In this document: positions 12,138-23,191 of the stretch, piece after piece
Position numbering within the stretch: position 1 is the first letter of the stretch
How the letters are laid out: the number at the start of each line of letters is the position of its first letter
Source: Aquanectria penicillioides
Taxonomy: Eukaryota > Ascomycota > Sordariomycetes > Hypocreales > Nectriaceae
NCBI GenBank assembly: GCA_003415625.1
Contig: PYIU01000003.1
Location: 1,178,001-1,242,000 of the forward strand
Direction: 5' to 3'
DNA: 64,000 bases
Notes under the pieces: generated by a model
Seen by the model: the letters and a program-made list of their open reading frames with translations, nothing else
Databases searched by the model: none
Told to the model about the DNA's origin: nothing
Made by a program: the position numbers and the translations under genes

Positions 12138-13312
12138 CCTTTCGTCTTTTTCAGCTTCGATATGGTCTTCGTCACCTTCCTCCCCTCCTCGTCTTCTTCC
12201 TCGCCTCTTCGCCATCCTCTTCTTCTCATCCATACTCTCTCTCATTTTTATTCCGCCCTCCATCTCTATATTCGTATATCGCCCCATGATCTCTCTTCTG
12301 GACACATCCTTGTTCATTTCCATGTCGCCTCTTGTCATTTTCTTACCCGTCCGTCGGCCGCCCACCCGCCTGTGCGCCGCCCACTGTTCTGTAGTAGGTT
12401 AACCCTCTATCCACGTATTGATGGGCCCGACCTCGGGTATCGGATACTATGGTTTCATCCACTTGGATATCACCCCATCCAAAGAAAGGGAACCCAATCC
12501 TATGCTTCCCGGGGGAAGGGATGGCTTGCCAATTACGCCAGGGGGACCCCAAACGCAACATAGCTCTGGGACATCACAACGGCCCCCAACCCACAAGGGG
12601 TCCGTCCTCCTCAGCTGTGACGGCCCCCAAAATAGCCATCCGTCCCCCTGGGAGCAATACGGTTCCCGGAATGAGACGGCCGTTAGGAGCCACGTCCTTG
12701 TTTCTTGGTTGAGCCCCAGGTCAGCTCAAGGTAAATCATCAGTAGCGTCTCGTTTTTTTGTTTTCATCGGGCAGCCCCCAAACTCCAAATCTCCTGTTGT
12801 GTACACGCCTCGTCGAAAAACATGTCCTCTTTGGCCCATCACCTGTTTCATCCCAGCCCAACTGCCGCCCCCCTAATATCGTATTCGAGGCGCTTCTCCA
12901 ATGGCAATTGCCAGTGCGCTTCTGGGCTCATCCACTATCGACTGAACTGTTCTCCCCACCACCTTCGCGCATGTCTTGCGTGCACCAATTCCCGCCAGCT
13001 ACACCGGGTTGTGCCAAACACTTCACCGAATCACCCAAAAGCGCTCGCCGCACAACCCATCCTATCGGCCGCCGCCCACAACCCGTGCCGGTCGCCGAAT
13101 CCTTTGCTACCCCTTCTCGTCCTATTGGAACGCGCCCCCATTCCGCCCCCATTCCGCCCCCATTCCGTATCCATCTTCCACCCTGGAAACTTGGACGAAT
13201 CCTAGGCCGTCCTCGTTCATCTCTCTCATTTTCCCCCAAAACCCTGGTTTTGGCTGTGCGAACGGCCACTTCAACCGTGCCGTAGCCCCCCTAGATCCGC
13301 CGTAGCTAGGAA

Positions 13313-15376
13313 ATGGACCCCGTCTCGCTCGCAGGCTTAGCCATAGGTGTGGCGTCTATCGGCCTACAAGTCTACACAAGCTGTATCCAAGGCATGTCAC
13401 TCTCTACCAAACTCGACCCGGGCTCAAGCATCAGGGCATAGCATAGACGCGCTCACGCCCTTGCGAAGCCATCTTTCACAGCCCGGGTTTCCTCGTAGTG
13501 TTCGTTTTTCTAATATGGCCTGTTCTCCAGGGATCCAGTTGCTAATCACGGCTCGTGGTTACGAGGATGAGTGCAGGTACCTCAACCTGCGCCTCCGCAT
13601 GGAGCAACAACGCCTCTACGCATGGAGTGAGACCTCAGGGCTGCTAGATTTAGATGCAAACAACCAGGACAAGGTTCTCAACTCCAATATTTTCAACCTG
13701 CACCGCCAAACTGTGCTCGACCTGTTAGTCCAGGTGCAGTGCCTCTTTGATGAGTTCACTAAGCACCAAACCCGCCACAACAACCTCAAGCATGTCCAGG
13801 ATGACGATGGTCTGCTGTCTGCCCCTGAGAAGGACGCCAAGCAGGCCAACTTCCCCATGACAGAGAGGAAGCGTGACTTCATCAAGAAAGCCATGGCTGG
13901 GCTGAAGTCCAAGGCATCCGGTAACGTTGCACGGCTTCGCTGGGTTTCGTTCGACAAGGACGCCTTCGAGACGTTGTTAGACAAGTTCTCCGCCTTGAAT
14001 GACAACATGACTAATATTCTCGACCACACCCTTCAAGTCGAAATCAGACATACGGTTCAGGATACCAACCGAGGCGTCCTGCTCCTTCATCACAAAATTG
14101 CAGACTTGAACCACCTTGTTCTTGCATTGAAATCTCAGCTCGACGCGGGGACACCTGTCGGCCCGTCTCCCATGTCTAAGCTGGAGCGAGAAGCCAACGC
14201 CGATGCTCTGAGGCAGCTCACCAAGTTGGCCAAGTTTAAAGCCTTCAACGAGACAATAGATCCCAAGTCAGACGCCCCAGCGCCCGTGGATGAGGCCGCT
14301 GCAAAGTTTCTCGAGCTGGCTCGCCCTGGACAACAGCGGAACCTCTTCGTGCCCAAATACCTCATCGAGCTCGACCCTGAAGTTGACGAATCCGAAGCCC
14401 CACGGTGCGAGGCTTACATGAAGACAACCGAAGGCAAAAAGAAAGTTTGGATTGAATGGAAAGACTACGACAATGCTGGGACACAGCCCGGCTTGCTATC
14501 CAAAGCAGACATCATCGAGCGGGTCCGTAAGTTGGCTGCCCTGCTCAACCACAGCCCCAAACCGGAAGCCTTCCGAACACCCCATTGTCTAGGTTTCTTT
14601 GACAAAGCCGACCCCAATGTGCCTGAAGACGATGTAGATATCCTCGACCGGCGGCTCGGGCTCATCTTTGAGCGCCCGGCTGAAGACGACTTGCATGCTT
14701 CTCTGCCGCCCGTCTCGCTACGAGAGCTTCTTCAAGATCCGAAAGTTCGCAAGCCCCGCGTCACTGAGCGCGTCAAGCTGGCCCATGCCATCAGCAACTG
14801 CTTGCTCTACCTTCACGCAGTCCATTGGTTGCACAAGGGTCTGCGCAGCCACAACGTGCTCTTCTTCCGCACCCGTGCCGGCGCCGTTGACTTCCGCCGC
14901 CCCTTCCTCTCAGGATTCGACTTCTCGCGGCCGGGGGGCTCCGATGAAATGACCGACGCCCCCGGCGACGACGCCGAGCACGACTTGTACAGGCATCCAC
15001 GCACCCAGTCGAATCGCCGCCGGACCGCGAACGATCCAAGAAGAGCTTCGATATCTACAGTCTAGGGGTCATTTTTGTCGAATTGGCGCACTGGCAACCC
15101 GTTGAGGCGGTGCTTGGCATTGAAATGCGGCGAGCGCGCGGCCGTCCAGATATTGTGCGCCGGGTTCGCGAGGACCTGCTTGCCGACGACCAGGTTGAGG
15201 CTGTGGGCGCTAACATGGGCGAAAAATTTGAAGAAGCAACGCGCAAGTGCCTGGCGGGTGGCAAGGATCTGGGTCTACGTGAGGGAGATGATGAGACTGC
15301 GGACGAGGTCGCAGAGCGTCTATCTATAAAGTTTTATGATGACGTTGTAAAAAGGCTTGAGGCCGTGGTGGTATAG
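13313..15376 (+). CDS. HeLo-domain plus pseudokinase protein, frameshifted
   Basis: The protein resembles fungal regulated-cell-death signalling proteins. Exon 1 is 13313-13391 and exon 2 is 13531-15376. The intron 13392-13530 has a GC donor (AAG|GCATGT) and a CAG acceptor and joins in phase. The N-terminus (MDPVSLAGLAIGVASIGLQ) and the following YLNLRLRMEQQRLYAWSE are hallmarks of the HeLo (HET-s/LopB, prion-inhibition-and-propagation) helical bundle. After a helical linker a kinase-like fold begins (VWIEWK, about residue 332). The catalytic loop reads HKGLRSHN (about 461) and lacks the catalytic Asp; the DFG position reads GFD. It is therefore probably a pseudokinase. At 15006-15009 one base seems to be missing after HPRTQ; the shifted frame continues with KKSFDIYSLGVIFVELAHW, a normal kinase helix, to a stop at 15376. 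About 641 residues would result. It may be a pseudogene or a sequence error. Confidence 0.82.
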
Positions 15377-15701
15377 CCGGTTTGTGGTATGATCCCTGCA
15401 TAAAAGAAGCGATCTCGGCAGATGATGGTTCAAGGTTCAAGGGGAGGGGAAAATGGCTCTCAACAAATTCAATTGAACATCAATCATAAGATTGAAAACA
15501 CCCGTATCTCTCTAACACAACAGACTACGGGATATTTTCATCATTCAATCACCAACACCCCAAAGAAATTTAAGCATCTGATCAAAGACAAACGGAGAGC
15601 CTGGATTCATCATCGCATTAGGGGTGTCTGCAGGGTAGCCTCTCACAAATTGAAAAAAAAAACGCCGATAAACCCAGCCATCCCAAGCCCACGTCATCCA
15701 A
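15377..15701. other. Intergenic between convergent genes
   Basis: A short AT-rich spacer that should hold the two 3' UTRs of the converging HeLo-pseudokinase and CYSTM genes. No gene is seen. Confidence 0.5.
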
Positions 15702-16077
15702 TTAACAACAGCAGTCCAAGCACTCAAAGCAGCACAAGCCGGCGCAAATACCGCAGCAGATGGCCTAGGAATCAGTTCGAGTTAGTTTAAGGAGATGATG
15801 CTGGACAGATTCAATTGCACACGTACACCACCGTCTCCCTTTCCACCGCGAAGGCCGACAGCAGGCTGAGACTCCATGCTCATGGGCTCAAAAGGACGCT
15901 GGTATGATAAATTAGCCAAACTCTCTGTTCTGGTCACGACGTCGTCAAGCTTGGCGGTATGCCAAGCCGGAGCGACAAGAGCCGACGTACGGGCTGAGCG
16001 GCACTCAGCTTGCGGGACGGTTGCGCAACGGGGGCCGGCTGGCGGGGCATCTGGGTCGAGTTCGAGGAAGCAGGCAT
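15702..16077 (-). CDS. Small CYSTM-type cysteine-rich tail protein
   Basis: This three-exon gene is easily missed by ORF scans. Exons are 15991-16077, 15827-15898 and 15702-15764. The introns 15899-15990 and 15765-15826 have GTACGT donors and CAG/TAG acceptors, and both junctions are in phase 0. The product has 73 residues: a Pro/Gln-rich N-terminus, the motif RPFEPMSMESQPAVGLRGG, and a final exon encoding AICCGICAGLCCFECLDCCC. That end matches the cysteine-rich C-terminal module (CYSTM) of small fungal stress-associated tail-anchored proteins. In that family the Cys-rich helix is thought to sit in or on membranes. Each splice join extends a recognisable motif, which supports the model. The exact role is unknown; metal or stress tolerance is a family-level guess. 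Confidence 0.82.
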
Positions 16078-18207
16078 GGTCGCGAAGATGAGCGAGGGAC
16101 AGGCAGGCAAAAGTGGCAGTCTATGTCGCAAGATGTAGGGACTGGTAGCAAAAGCAGCGGCCTTGAGGATGTCAGATGAGAGGAGAGAGAGAAGGAGAAG
16201 GAGAAGGAGAGGAAGATCGGACGGAATGGAGGCGAGCAGCGACACCTGTAATAAATGTCCGCGCCGTATGGCCTGCAGGGCCCATGCGGGTCGGTTTTTG
16301 ATGGGGATGTACTTCGTACCATGAGGCGACGAGTTTCAAGCAGCAGGGCCGGCACTCGTATCTGTTTGGATGAATCGCAAAACCCGGCAGCACAGACAAC
16401 CCAAGTGGGCTGGGGACGCCTGACCTTGCAGTGCGAGTGCCGTGACATGGCGGAGTGGTCAGCAGGGAACTGGGCTGCGTCGGGGGTGGTGGAGACCCCT
16501 AGCACCTGGCAATCTACCAGTGTGATGGTGGGTGGTGGTTGCGCCGTGTTGTGGTTCGTGGCTCGATAAGAGGCTGTGGGAGAAGGCTGAGTGAGCGAGG
16601 TGAATCCACTGCATGTTCAGGTCCCGGGTGCATGTTCGGGATGTGTCGTGCGTGCAGTCATGATCCAACCCGTTCAGGGGTTGCTTACGTGACAATCAAC
16701 TGGGGTTGGAAAGAAGGCAGACAATGCGGAATTGCATCAAGCGAAAAATGATCTGTGGTAGAGGGCTGAAAAAAGGGCTGTGAGAGATGATGGGGATTTG
16801 TTGTGCGGCATCGAGCCACGACGGGGTGCCGGACGGGTGTGACGTATGGGTGACGACGGGTGGGACTCGTCATTGCACAAAATCCTTGCCGACCACGAGA
16901 AACAGTGAACTTCTGGAACCATGCCGAGAGGCGCGGCGGCAAACCGAGATTCCTGCTAGCCGCGCGTCAGTGTGCCAGTGCTGGGACCGCAATGGATCTT
17001 AGATCTGGGGAATGTGGATTTTTGGGGGGGAGTGCAAGCAACACACCATGGGGCGGTGAAGCCTGGGACCCTTGACGGTTCGCGACGGGAACTAGAGCTG
17101 TCAAAGGGATCGGATGGAGCCCTGGAATCGACTGGAGGGAATAGACGGGACATAGGGGGGGGGGGAAAGAAGGGGCAGGGCCTTTGGGGGCTGCCGGGTG
17201 GTGCTTCAAACCCGGTGAAGGATGTTGGAGACGGTGTGGATAGGCTCTGCAGACGGCTCAAAGGACACAAGACTCGGGGCATTGGGCCGTGAGTTCTCGG
17301 ACCGATGGGGCGACGGTCGAGAATGGATGTGGTAATAAAAAAGAAACATAGCGACCCCTATGCGATATCGAATCGGGAAATTTCTGTCCGGGAATGGCTC
17401 TTTGATCGTAGGGGTTGCCGTTTTTGGGTGACTTCGTTGAGGCCGTCTTCGTCTCATTGTCGTTGGAATTTAGAACGAAAACCGGATTGGGACGCTTCTG
17501 TCTTCACCTCGCAGAGAGATTGGCGGCCTCTAGCCTAAAAGTCTCCGCGAAAGCCCAACTTAAAGAAACCATCAAGTAATAACAGAGGATGGACGCGATC
17601 CAGGTTCCTCCACGAACACCTGCAACAATCTGCAACAATCTGCATCGGCAGCGTGCTGTGATATAAGAACTCGTCCAGGGAGATGCCTACGTTTTAGTGA
17701 AACCCCAGTGAGATTCGACCAGTTTTGGCGGCCAAAAATGACGTCGGGTTCCCGCACAACTAACTCTGTTCCCCGTTTAGCCGAACTTTTTCCGTTTACG
17801 GTTCCGAAACGTGGAAGTGACCAACAAAGGTGGTCTCGGGAGGCTGAGCTCCAGGCAAGCGTCCAGGCGTTCAGGCCCACGTTCCATCCCAAACATTCAA
17901 AGGGGCCATGTGTTTCTCCCTCTAAACCTCCACCACCCGTCTAGTGCCTTTGCCCGCGACAATGCGACAGGCCTGAAAACTCGACCACTTGATTGTGTTT
18001 GGGCCAATGCCTTGATCTCCAACTGCGCCATTCCTTTGTGTCGATAAATCCCCATTTCCAACACTCCCCGCCCCTTCGATCCTCCGTCAGCGACCCGTGG
18101 AGACTCGACTCCCTATCTGGCGGGCTCGCCGTCGCAGTCAAGATCCTTCGATCCCGCATTCAACTCGTTGACCCAGGACCCAGTTCCCTCGAGGCCCCCC
18201 CGTCGAG
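16078..18207. other. Divergent intergenic region
   Basis: This 2.1 kb region lies between the starts of the CYSTM gene and the kinase gene, so it holds both promoters. A GAGAAG-type purine repeat is near 16184-16215 and a G-run near 17157-17166. A pyrimidine-rich leader sits just before 18208. No gene is seen. Confidence 0.5.
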
Positions 18208-21200
18208 ATGGCTTCCTACGGCCACCAGCCTCCGCCGCATGCCGCCCCCAGAACGCATCATCATGCCCCTTACGGCGTCACCATGCCCGCCTCGGGCAGT
18301 GGTGCCCCGGCCGGCACTTTTGCCCCTGGCACCAAGATCCAAGTCGGCAGTCACCGCATCGTGATCCAAAAGTACCTCTCCGAGGGAGGTTTTGCGCACG
18401 TCTACCTTGTCAAGCTGAGCACCCCTGTTGATGGCACCGATGAGGCTGTTCTGAAGCGAGTTGCCGTCCCCGATAAGGAGGCCTTGCGGGGCATGCGCAC
18501 TGAGGTCGAGACTATGAAGCGCCTTAAGGGGCACCGACCGATCGTCACGTATATCGATTCCCATGCCTCTGAACTCAGGGGCGGCGGCTATGAAGTTTTT
18601 CTGCTGATGGAGTTTTGCAACGGTGGCGGCTTGATCGACTTCATGAATACCCGACTTCAACATCGTTTGACGGAGCCCGAGATCCTCAACATTTTTACCG
18701 ATATTGCTGAGGGCGTGGCCTGCATGCACTACCTCAAGCCCCCGCTGCTTCACCGAGACCTTAAGGTTGAAAATGTGCTCATTACCGCCAAGGGTTCGGT
18801 CAAGAGATTCAAGCTGTGTGATTTTGGATCCGCCGCAGTTCCGCGACCAGCCCCGACCACTGTAGTTGAATGTCGCCTGATGGACGAAGATGTCCAGAAA
18901 CATACTACCCTACAGTACCGAAGCCCTGAAATGATCGACGTATACCGAAAACAGCCGTTAAACGAAAAGTCGGACATCTGGGCATTGGGCGTATTGCTGT
19001 ACAAGCTCTGCTACTACACCACTCCTTTCGAAGACCAGGGCCAATTGGCTATCCTAAATGCTAGTTACAGGTTCCCTAGCCACCCAGTGTTTTCCGACCG
19101 TCTGAAGAAGTTGATTGGTATTACTACCCCTTGGAAAATCTCGAAACTGGACGCTGGCTGACAGAATTAGCTTCTATGTTGAAAGAAAGCATGCAAGCTC
19201 GGCCGACGATTTACCAGGTTCTCAAAGAGGGCTGTGCAATGCAAGGAAAGGACGTCCCAATCTCTGACGTAAGTTTAGTTCCCATTTACTGCTTATCTTG
19301 TAGACTAATTTTGCGAGAAGATCTATGCTAGCCGGCCTCTGGCCGAGTCAGGACGAAGACAGGCTTCTCCATCCAAAAACCAAAAATCTGAACCAGCGCC
19401 AGTTGTTGGGGCCGTTTTTACAAAAGCCGCTCCGGAAAAGCAATACATCCCCGAAGTTGTGCCTATGAGAAGAGGTCGCCCAACGGCGTCCGCAGCTCCA
19501 GCTAAAAAGCCTGATGTGTCACCTATGAGGAAGACGGAAGGTGATCCGTTTGCCGCCTTGGACTCCAAGTCCGCTGCCAAGGCGAATATGGACGAGCTAT
19601 CGTCGCGCTTCCCTACTCTTGATCAGTTCTCTTTGTTACACGACCAAGGAACCAAGTTCGACTTCGATGCCTCATCGCCAACCTCACCGCAAGCTCCGGC
19701 CACTTCCGACCTCAACCAGCGAGTTACCCAGCGGTTGGCTGATGAAGCATTCGCTGTCCCTCAGCCAACATCATCACACACGAGAACAGCATCAAGACCT
19801 CATTCAGTCACGCCTGTTTCTCACCAGCCTGCAGTTGTATCGCCCCCTTCAGAGGCCCCCCTATCCAAGGTTGTCTCAGCGCCAAGTAGGCCTGAAATAA
19901 GCCTAGCCCAATCCATCATTAGCAACAACCCCGAACTTCAAGCCATCTCGTCTCAAAATAATTCAAGATATGTGTCTACTGGTACCATGACAAGCACTCC
20001 TCCACCTGAGTCATACAAACGAGAACTGGATAGATCCAGCCATCGCATGTCCTCTGATTACTCTCGCTCAGCTAGCATGCCTAGGCAGTCAGAACAACCC
20101 CCAACTCAATGGAACCCTGAAGAACCTCGCTCGTCGGGAATCTCTCGTGTCCCCTCCTATCAATCCCAGCCCAGTCACATCCGTCACCCATCATCATCAC
20201 GGCCATCGCTCGAGGGCGGTCGCCCTCGCGCCGACTTCTTAGAACCGATTCCTCGTTCGACGCCATCCATGAACCGACCACGTCCCGCAAGCACAAACTT
20301 GGAGACAACTACTTTGGATTTCTTACGAGAAAATGAAGCGGCAGGGAGACCGCCTAGTCGACCAATTCTGCCATCGCCACAGACCCCATCGCCTCGTCTT
20401 GACCCCTTGGGAGATGAGGACTTGCGAGTGCCATCTAGCGACATGGATTTCCTTAGAAGCATGGAAGATGCTGAAAAGGCCAAGTCAAGCAAGCGGTCAA
20501 GTCTCACATCTCTCTCTGGAAACAAGAACATTTTGGCAGGCAAATTTGGGGACGCATTCAAGCGTTTCGAATCGAACCCGACCCTTGGAGGCGCAAGAAC
20601 CCCTTCACCCCACAAAGATGTTGGCCGGCGTGAATTATTGACACCCATCGCGGGATCTGAAGCAACTGATGGTCGTAGCGATGATGGTAGAGTTCAAGAC
20701 GATGAAGATAGCATGACACCTGAAATGCGTCGCGAAATGGAGCGTCTTCAGTTGCTCGAGGAGGAGCAACGTGTGGCTGCGGGACAGGCTGAATATAGAA
20801 GGCGGGTTGCTGGAGGCAATACGGGACCTGCAGTCCCACCCAAGAATCTTGGAGGGGTGTCGCGAGCTGTCAGCATTCAAAACCGGGTACAGAGTCTTCT
20901 TAGTGAGGACCAGCGACCCTCAAACGCACCGCGAACTGCCCAGGGCTACGGGAAATATACAGATACCGGCGAGACGGGCAGCAGGCTCGACAAAGTTGTG
21001 CCAAGCATCCCCAGGAAGGCCTTGAGCATTTCAAAACCTCGCAATCAAATGATGCCTAATAGTGGCCTTACTGGTTCAACAGCTGCACCTCCTGCGGTGC
21101 CACCGAAGCCGAAGAAACCACTCCATCTTAACAGTCTTCCCACCGGTGGCCGACCAGCATCCCCGCCCAAGCAGAGCAAACCAACTCTCCCCTCAGAACG

Positions 21201-21360
21201 CCTCGTCGGCGTTGACCTTCCAGGCCAACCTGTGTTAGACATGACAGCTAGAGAGAAGGATGACTATATCCAGGATTTCACGAAGCGATTCCCGAGCCTG
21301 GGTTCGATCGAAATGGTGGAGCGGGACATTAGTGCCGACAACGCGCGGTCGGGGCGATGA
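18208..21360 (+). CDS. Ark1/Prk1 (NAK) family serine/threonine kinase
   Basis: A large cytoplasmic kinase of the Ark/Prk family, which in yeasts phosphorylates endocytic adaptors to control cortical actin patches. Exons are 18208-19117, 19171-19268 and 19321-21360; introns 19118-19170 and 19269-19320 join in phase, giving 1015 residues. The kinase domain occupies roughly residues 48-320. It has a Gly-rich loop (SEGGFAHVYLVK), the VLKR lysine, catalytic loop HRDLKVEN (about 182), DFGSA (about 204) and RSPEM in place of APE. The stretch MLKESMQARPTIYQVL is typical of the end of this kinase family. The remaining 690 residues are Ser/Pro-rich and disordered, with proline clusters (PPAVPPKPKKP) that could bind SH3 domains. 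The substrate is inferred from the family only. Confidence 0.92.
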
Positions 21361-21679
21361 TGCCCCGAACATGTATTCGGTGATGGGTAAGAATCTATAC
21401 GCAAGCACATACATTTGAATATACTTGGCGCTTTGCACCACCTGTCTATCTTTCCTACATATCTATGACCTCCAAAAGAGACCTGAAGTTTAGGTGATGT
21501 CATTCGTAGAAAATGGCTGATGATATATGCATCATCTAGGGGTTATGCACGTAAGCTATCTTATCTTATCAGTAGCGTCCCTCGCCCAATTTTTTTTTTC
21601 TGACGGCGCAGCAATCATCTCGCAGCTTCATCCGACCGAGCAACTCAAGCCAGTTACAACAAGACAACCGTAATACGAC
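21361..21679. other. Short intergenic spacer
   Basis: The space between two same-strand genes holds the kinase 3' UTR and the MAK11 promoter. A T-run is near 21590-21600. No gene is seen. Confidence 0.5.
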
Positions 21680-23191
21680 ATGGCTAAAAGAAAGAGACAA
21701 GCCGTCGCCCCGAGCGAGCCGGTGCTTGAAAAAACCACCAACAAAAAGGCCAAGGCTAACGGATCTGCAAAGGCCAGCAAAGGCAAGGCAGTTCACAAAG
21801 CAAAGGAGCCTGCTCCTGCTTCTGCAGCCCCGACTGCCACAGAGACGATCCAGATTGTGGTAGGATCCTACGACCGAATCTTGCACGGTTTGACGGCAAC
21901 AGTCGACCCCAAAGACAAGGCTGAATTTGCCGACACCTTTTTGTTCAATGCCCATACCTCGGCGATTCGCTGCGTCGCCGTGTCACCAGTATCGGCCCCC
22001 GTCCCTGGACAGACGCAAAAGGTCTTTCTCGCCTCCGGCAGTACCGATGAGAGAATCAACGTCTACAACCTTTCGGCGCATCCCCCGAACCGCAAAAACC
22101 AAGTGATGCTGGCCAAGGTGGCCCCTCGACCGATCCTCGAGAACCCAAAGAACAGAGAGGTGGGCGCCTTGCTTCACCACTCTTCTACGGTGACGGCCCT
22201 GCGATTCCCCACGCGATCGAAGCTTCTATCATCGAGCGAGGATTCGAACATCTCTGTGACCCGGACTCGCGATTGGTCCCTCCTCAGCAACATCAAGGCG
22301 CCAATTCCCAAGGCACAGGGCCGACCCAGTGGCGACACAGCGCCGTTTGGAGGCACGCCATCGGGCGTCAACGACTTTGCGATCCACCCCAGCATGAAGC
22401 TGATGATTAGTGTCAGCAAGGGAGAGCGAGCGATGCGACTGTGGAATCTGGTGACAGGCAAGAAGGCTGGCGTGCTCAACTTCAGCAGAGATATGCTTCA
22501 GCAGGCTGGAGAAGGCAAGCACTCTACCGGCGAGGGCCGTCGGGTGCTCTGGGGCAATGTGGATGGTGCAGATGAGTTTGCGGTTGCCTTTGACCGGGAT
22601 ATTGTGGTGTTTGGTATGGACAGCGTGCCCAAGTGCCGCGTCATGGGAGACATTCGGACCAAGATCCATCAGGTATTGTACATTTCAGTGGACGAGGAGT
22701 CAGACTCTTCCCTGCTTGCAGTGGGCACCGAGGATGGCCGCGTTCTATTCTTTTCCACCAAGGACGAAGACCTTATCAAGACAGCCGAGTCCGACGGCGA
22801 GGACTCAAAACTGCCTGTGGCTAAGTTACTAGGTCAGATCGGTGGCAAGGAAGCCGGCGTCCAGAGTCGCATCAAGGACTTTGTGGTTGTGAAGAGCTCG
22901 GGAGCGTCACCAGCGATGTACATTGCAGGTGGCAGCAGTGACGGGCGGGTCCGACTGTGGCGGGTGACGGGCGCAGAGCTTGCGCAGGGTCGAACCAAGA
23001 CCTCAACCAAGAAGCAGCCCCAACCTGCAGCTCAAATTGGAAAGCTCCTGGGGACGTATGAGACCCAAAACCGAATCACATGCATTACGGCGTTTTTGAT
23101 GATACCCAGGCCAGAGGGTGCTGAGGATAGCGAGGACGAGATTGTGGATGAGGATGAGAGCGACGATGACGAGGACAGCGATGATGAATAG
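21680..23191 (+). CDS. MAK11: MAK11-like WD40 protein (60S ribosome biogenesis)
   Basis: A single-exon gene of 503 residues. The protein is the fungal counterpart of yeast Mak11 / human PAK1IP1, a nucleolar WD-repeat factor for large ribosomal subunit assembly. It starts with a Lys-rich nuclear-localisation-like stretch (MAKRKRQ, KKAKANG). WD-type blades follow (HTSAIRCVAVSP; LASGSTDERINVYNL; HHSSTVTALRFP; GVNDFAIHPSMKLMISVSKGE; MRLWNLVTGKKAGVLNF). The family-typical segment around GRRVLWGNVDGADEFAVAFDR is present. A strongly acidic tail of Glu/Asp ends the protein, common in nucleolar assembly factors. The sequence around the ATG (GACATGG) and the absence of any needed intron support the model. 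Confidence 0.92.
   Translation: MAKRKRQAVAPSEPVLEKTTNKKAKANGSAKASKGKAVHKAKEPAPASAAPTATETIQIVVGSYDRILHGLTATVDPKDKAEFADTFLFNAHTSAIRCVAVSPVSAPVPGQTQKVFLASGSTDERINVYNLSAHPPNRKNQVMLAKVAPRPILENPKNREVGALLHHSSTVTALRFPTRSKLLSSSEDSNISVTRTRDWSLLSNIKAPIPKAQGRPSGDTAPFGGTPSGVNDFAIHPSMKLMISVSKGERAMRLWNLVTGKKAGVLNFSRDMLQQAGEGKHSTGEGRRVLWGNVDGADEFAVAFDRDIVVFGMDSVPKCRVMGDIRTKIHQVLYISVDEESDSSLLAVGTEDGRVLFFSTKDEDLIKTAESDGEDSKLPVAKLLGQIGGKEAGVQSRIKDFVVVKSSGASPAMYIAGGSSDGRVRLWRVTGAELAQGRTKTSTKKQPQPAAQIGKLLGTYETQNRITCITAFLMIPRPEGAEDSEDEIVDEDESDDDEDSDDE

Larger units (their letters stand above)
8354..13312. other. 5 kb gene-free region between the regulator and the HeLo-pseudokinase gene
   Basis: I found no convincing gene on either strand; open frames here are compositionally biased and lack intron-phase support. 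The region holds several low-complexity blocks (listed separately), palindromic TAGGTACC-type repeats near 9771-9815 and a pyrimidine-rich block at 12100-12370. It probably contains the promoters of both flanking genes, which point away from each other. Confidence 0.5.

Noticed and set aside
12022..12402. Open frame in the pyrimidine-rich block
   Set aside because: It is produced by the CATTCTC and CTC repeats, which keep several frames open; the protein is low-complexity Ser/Phe/Leu.
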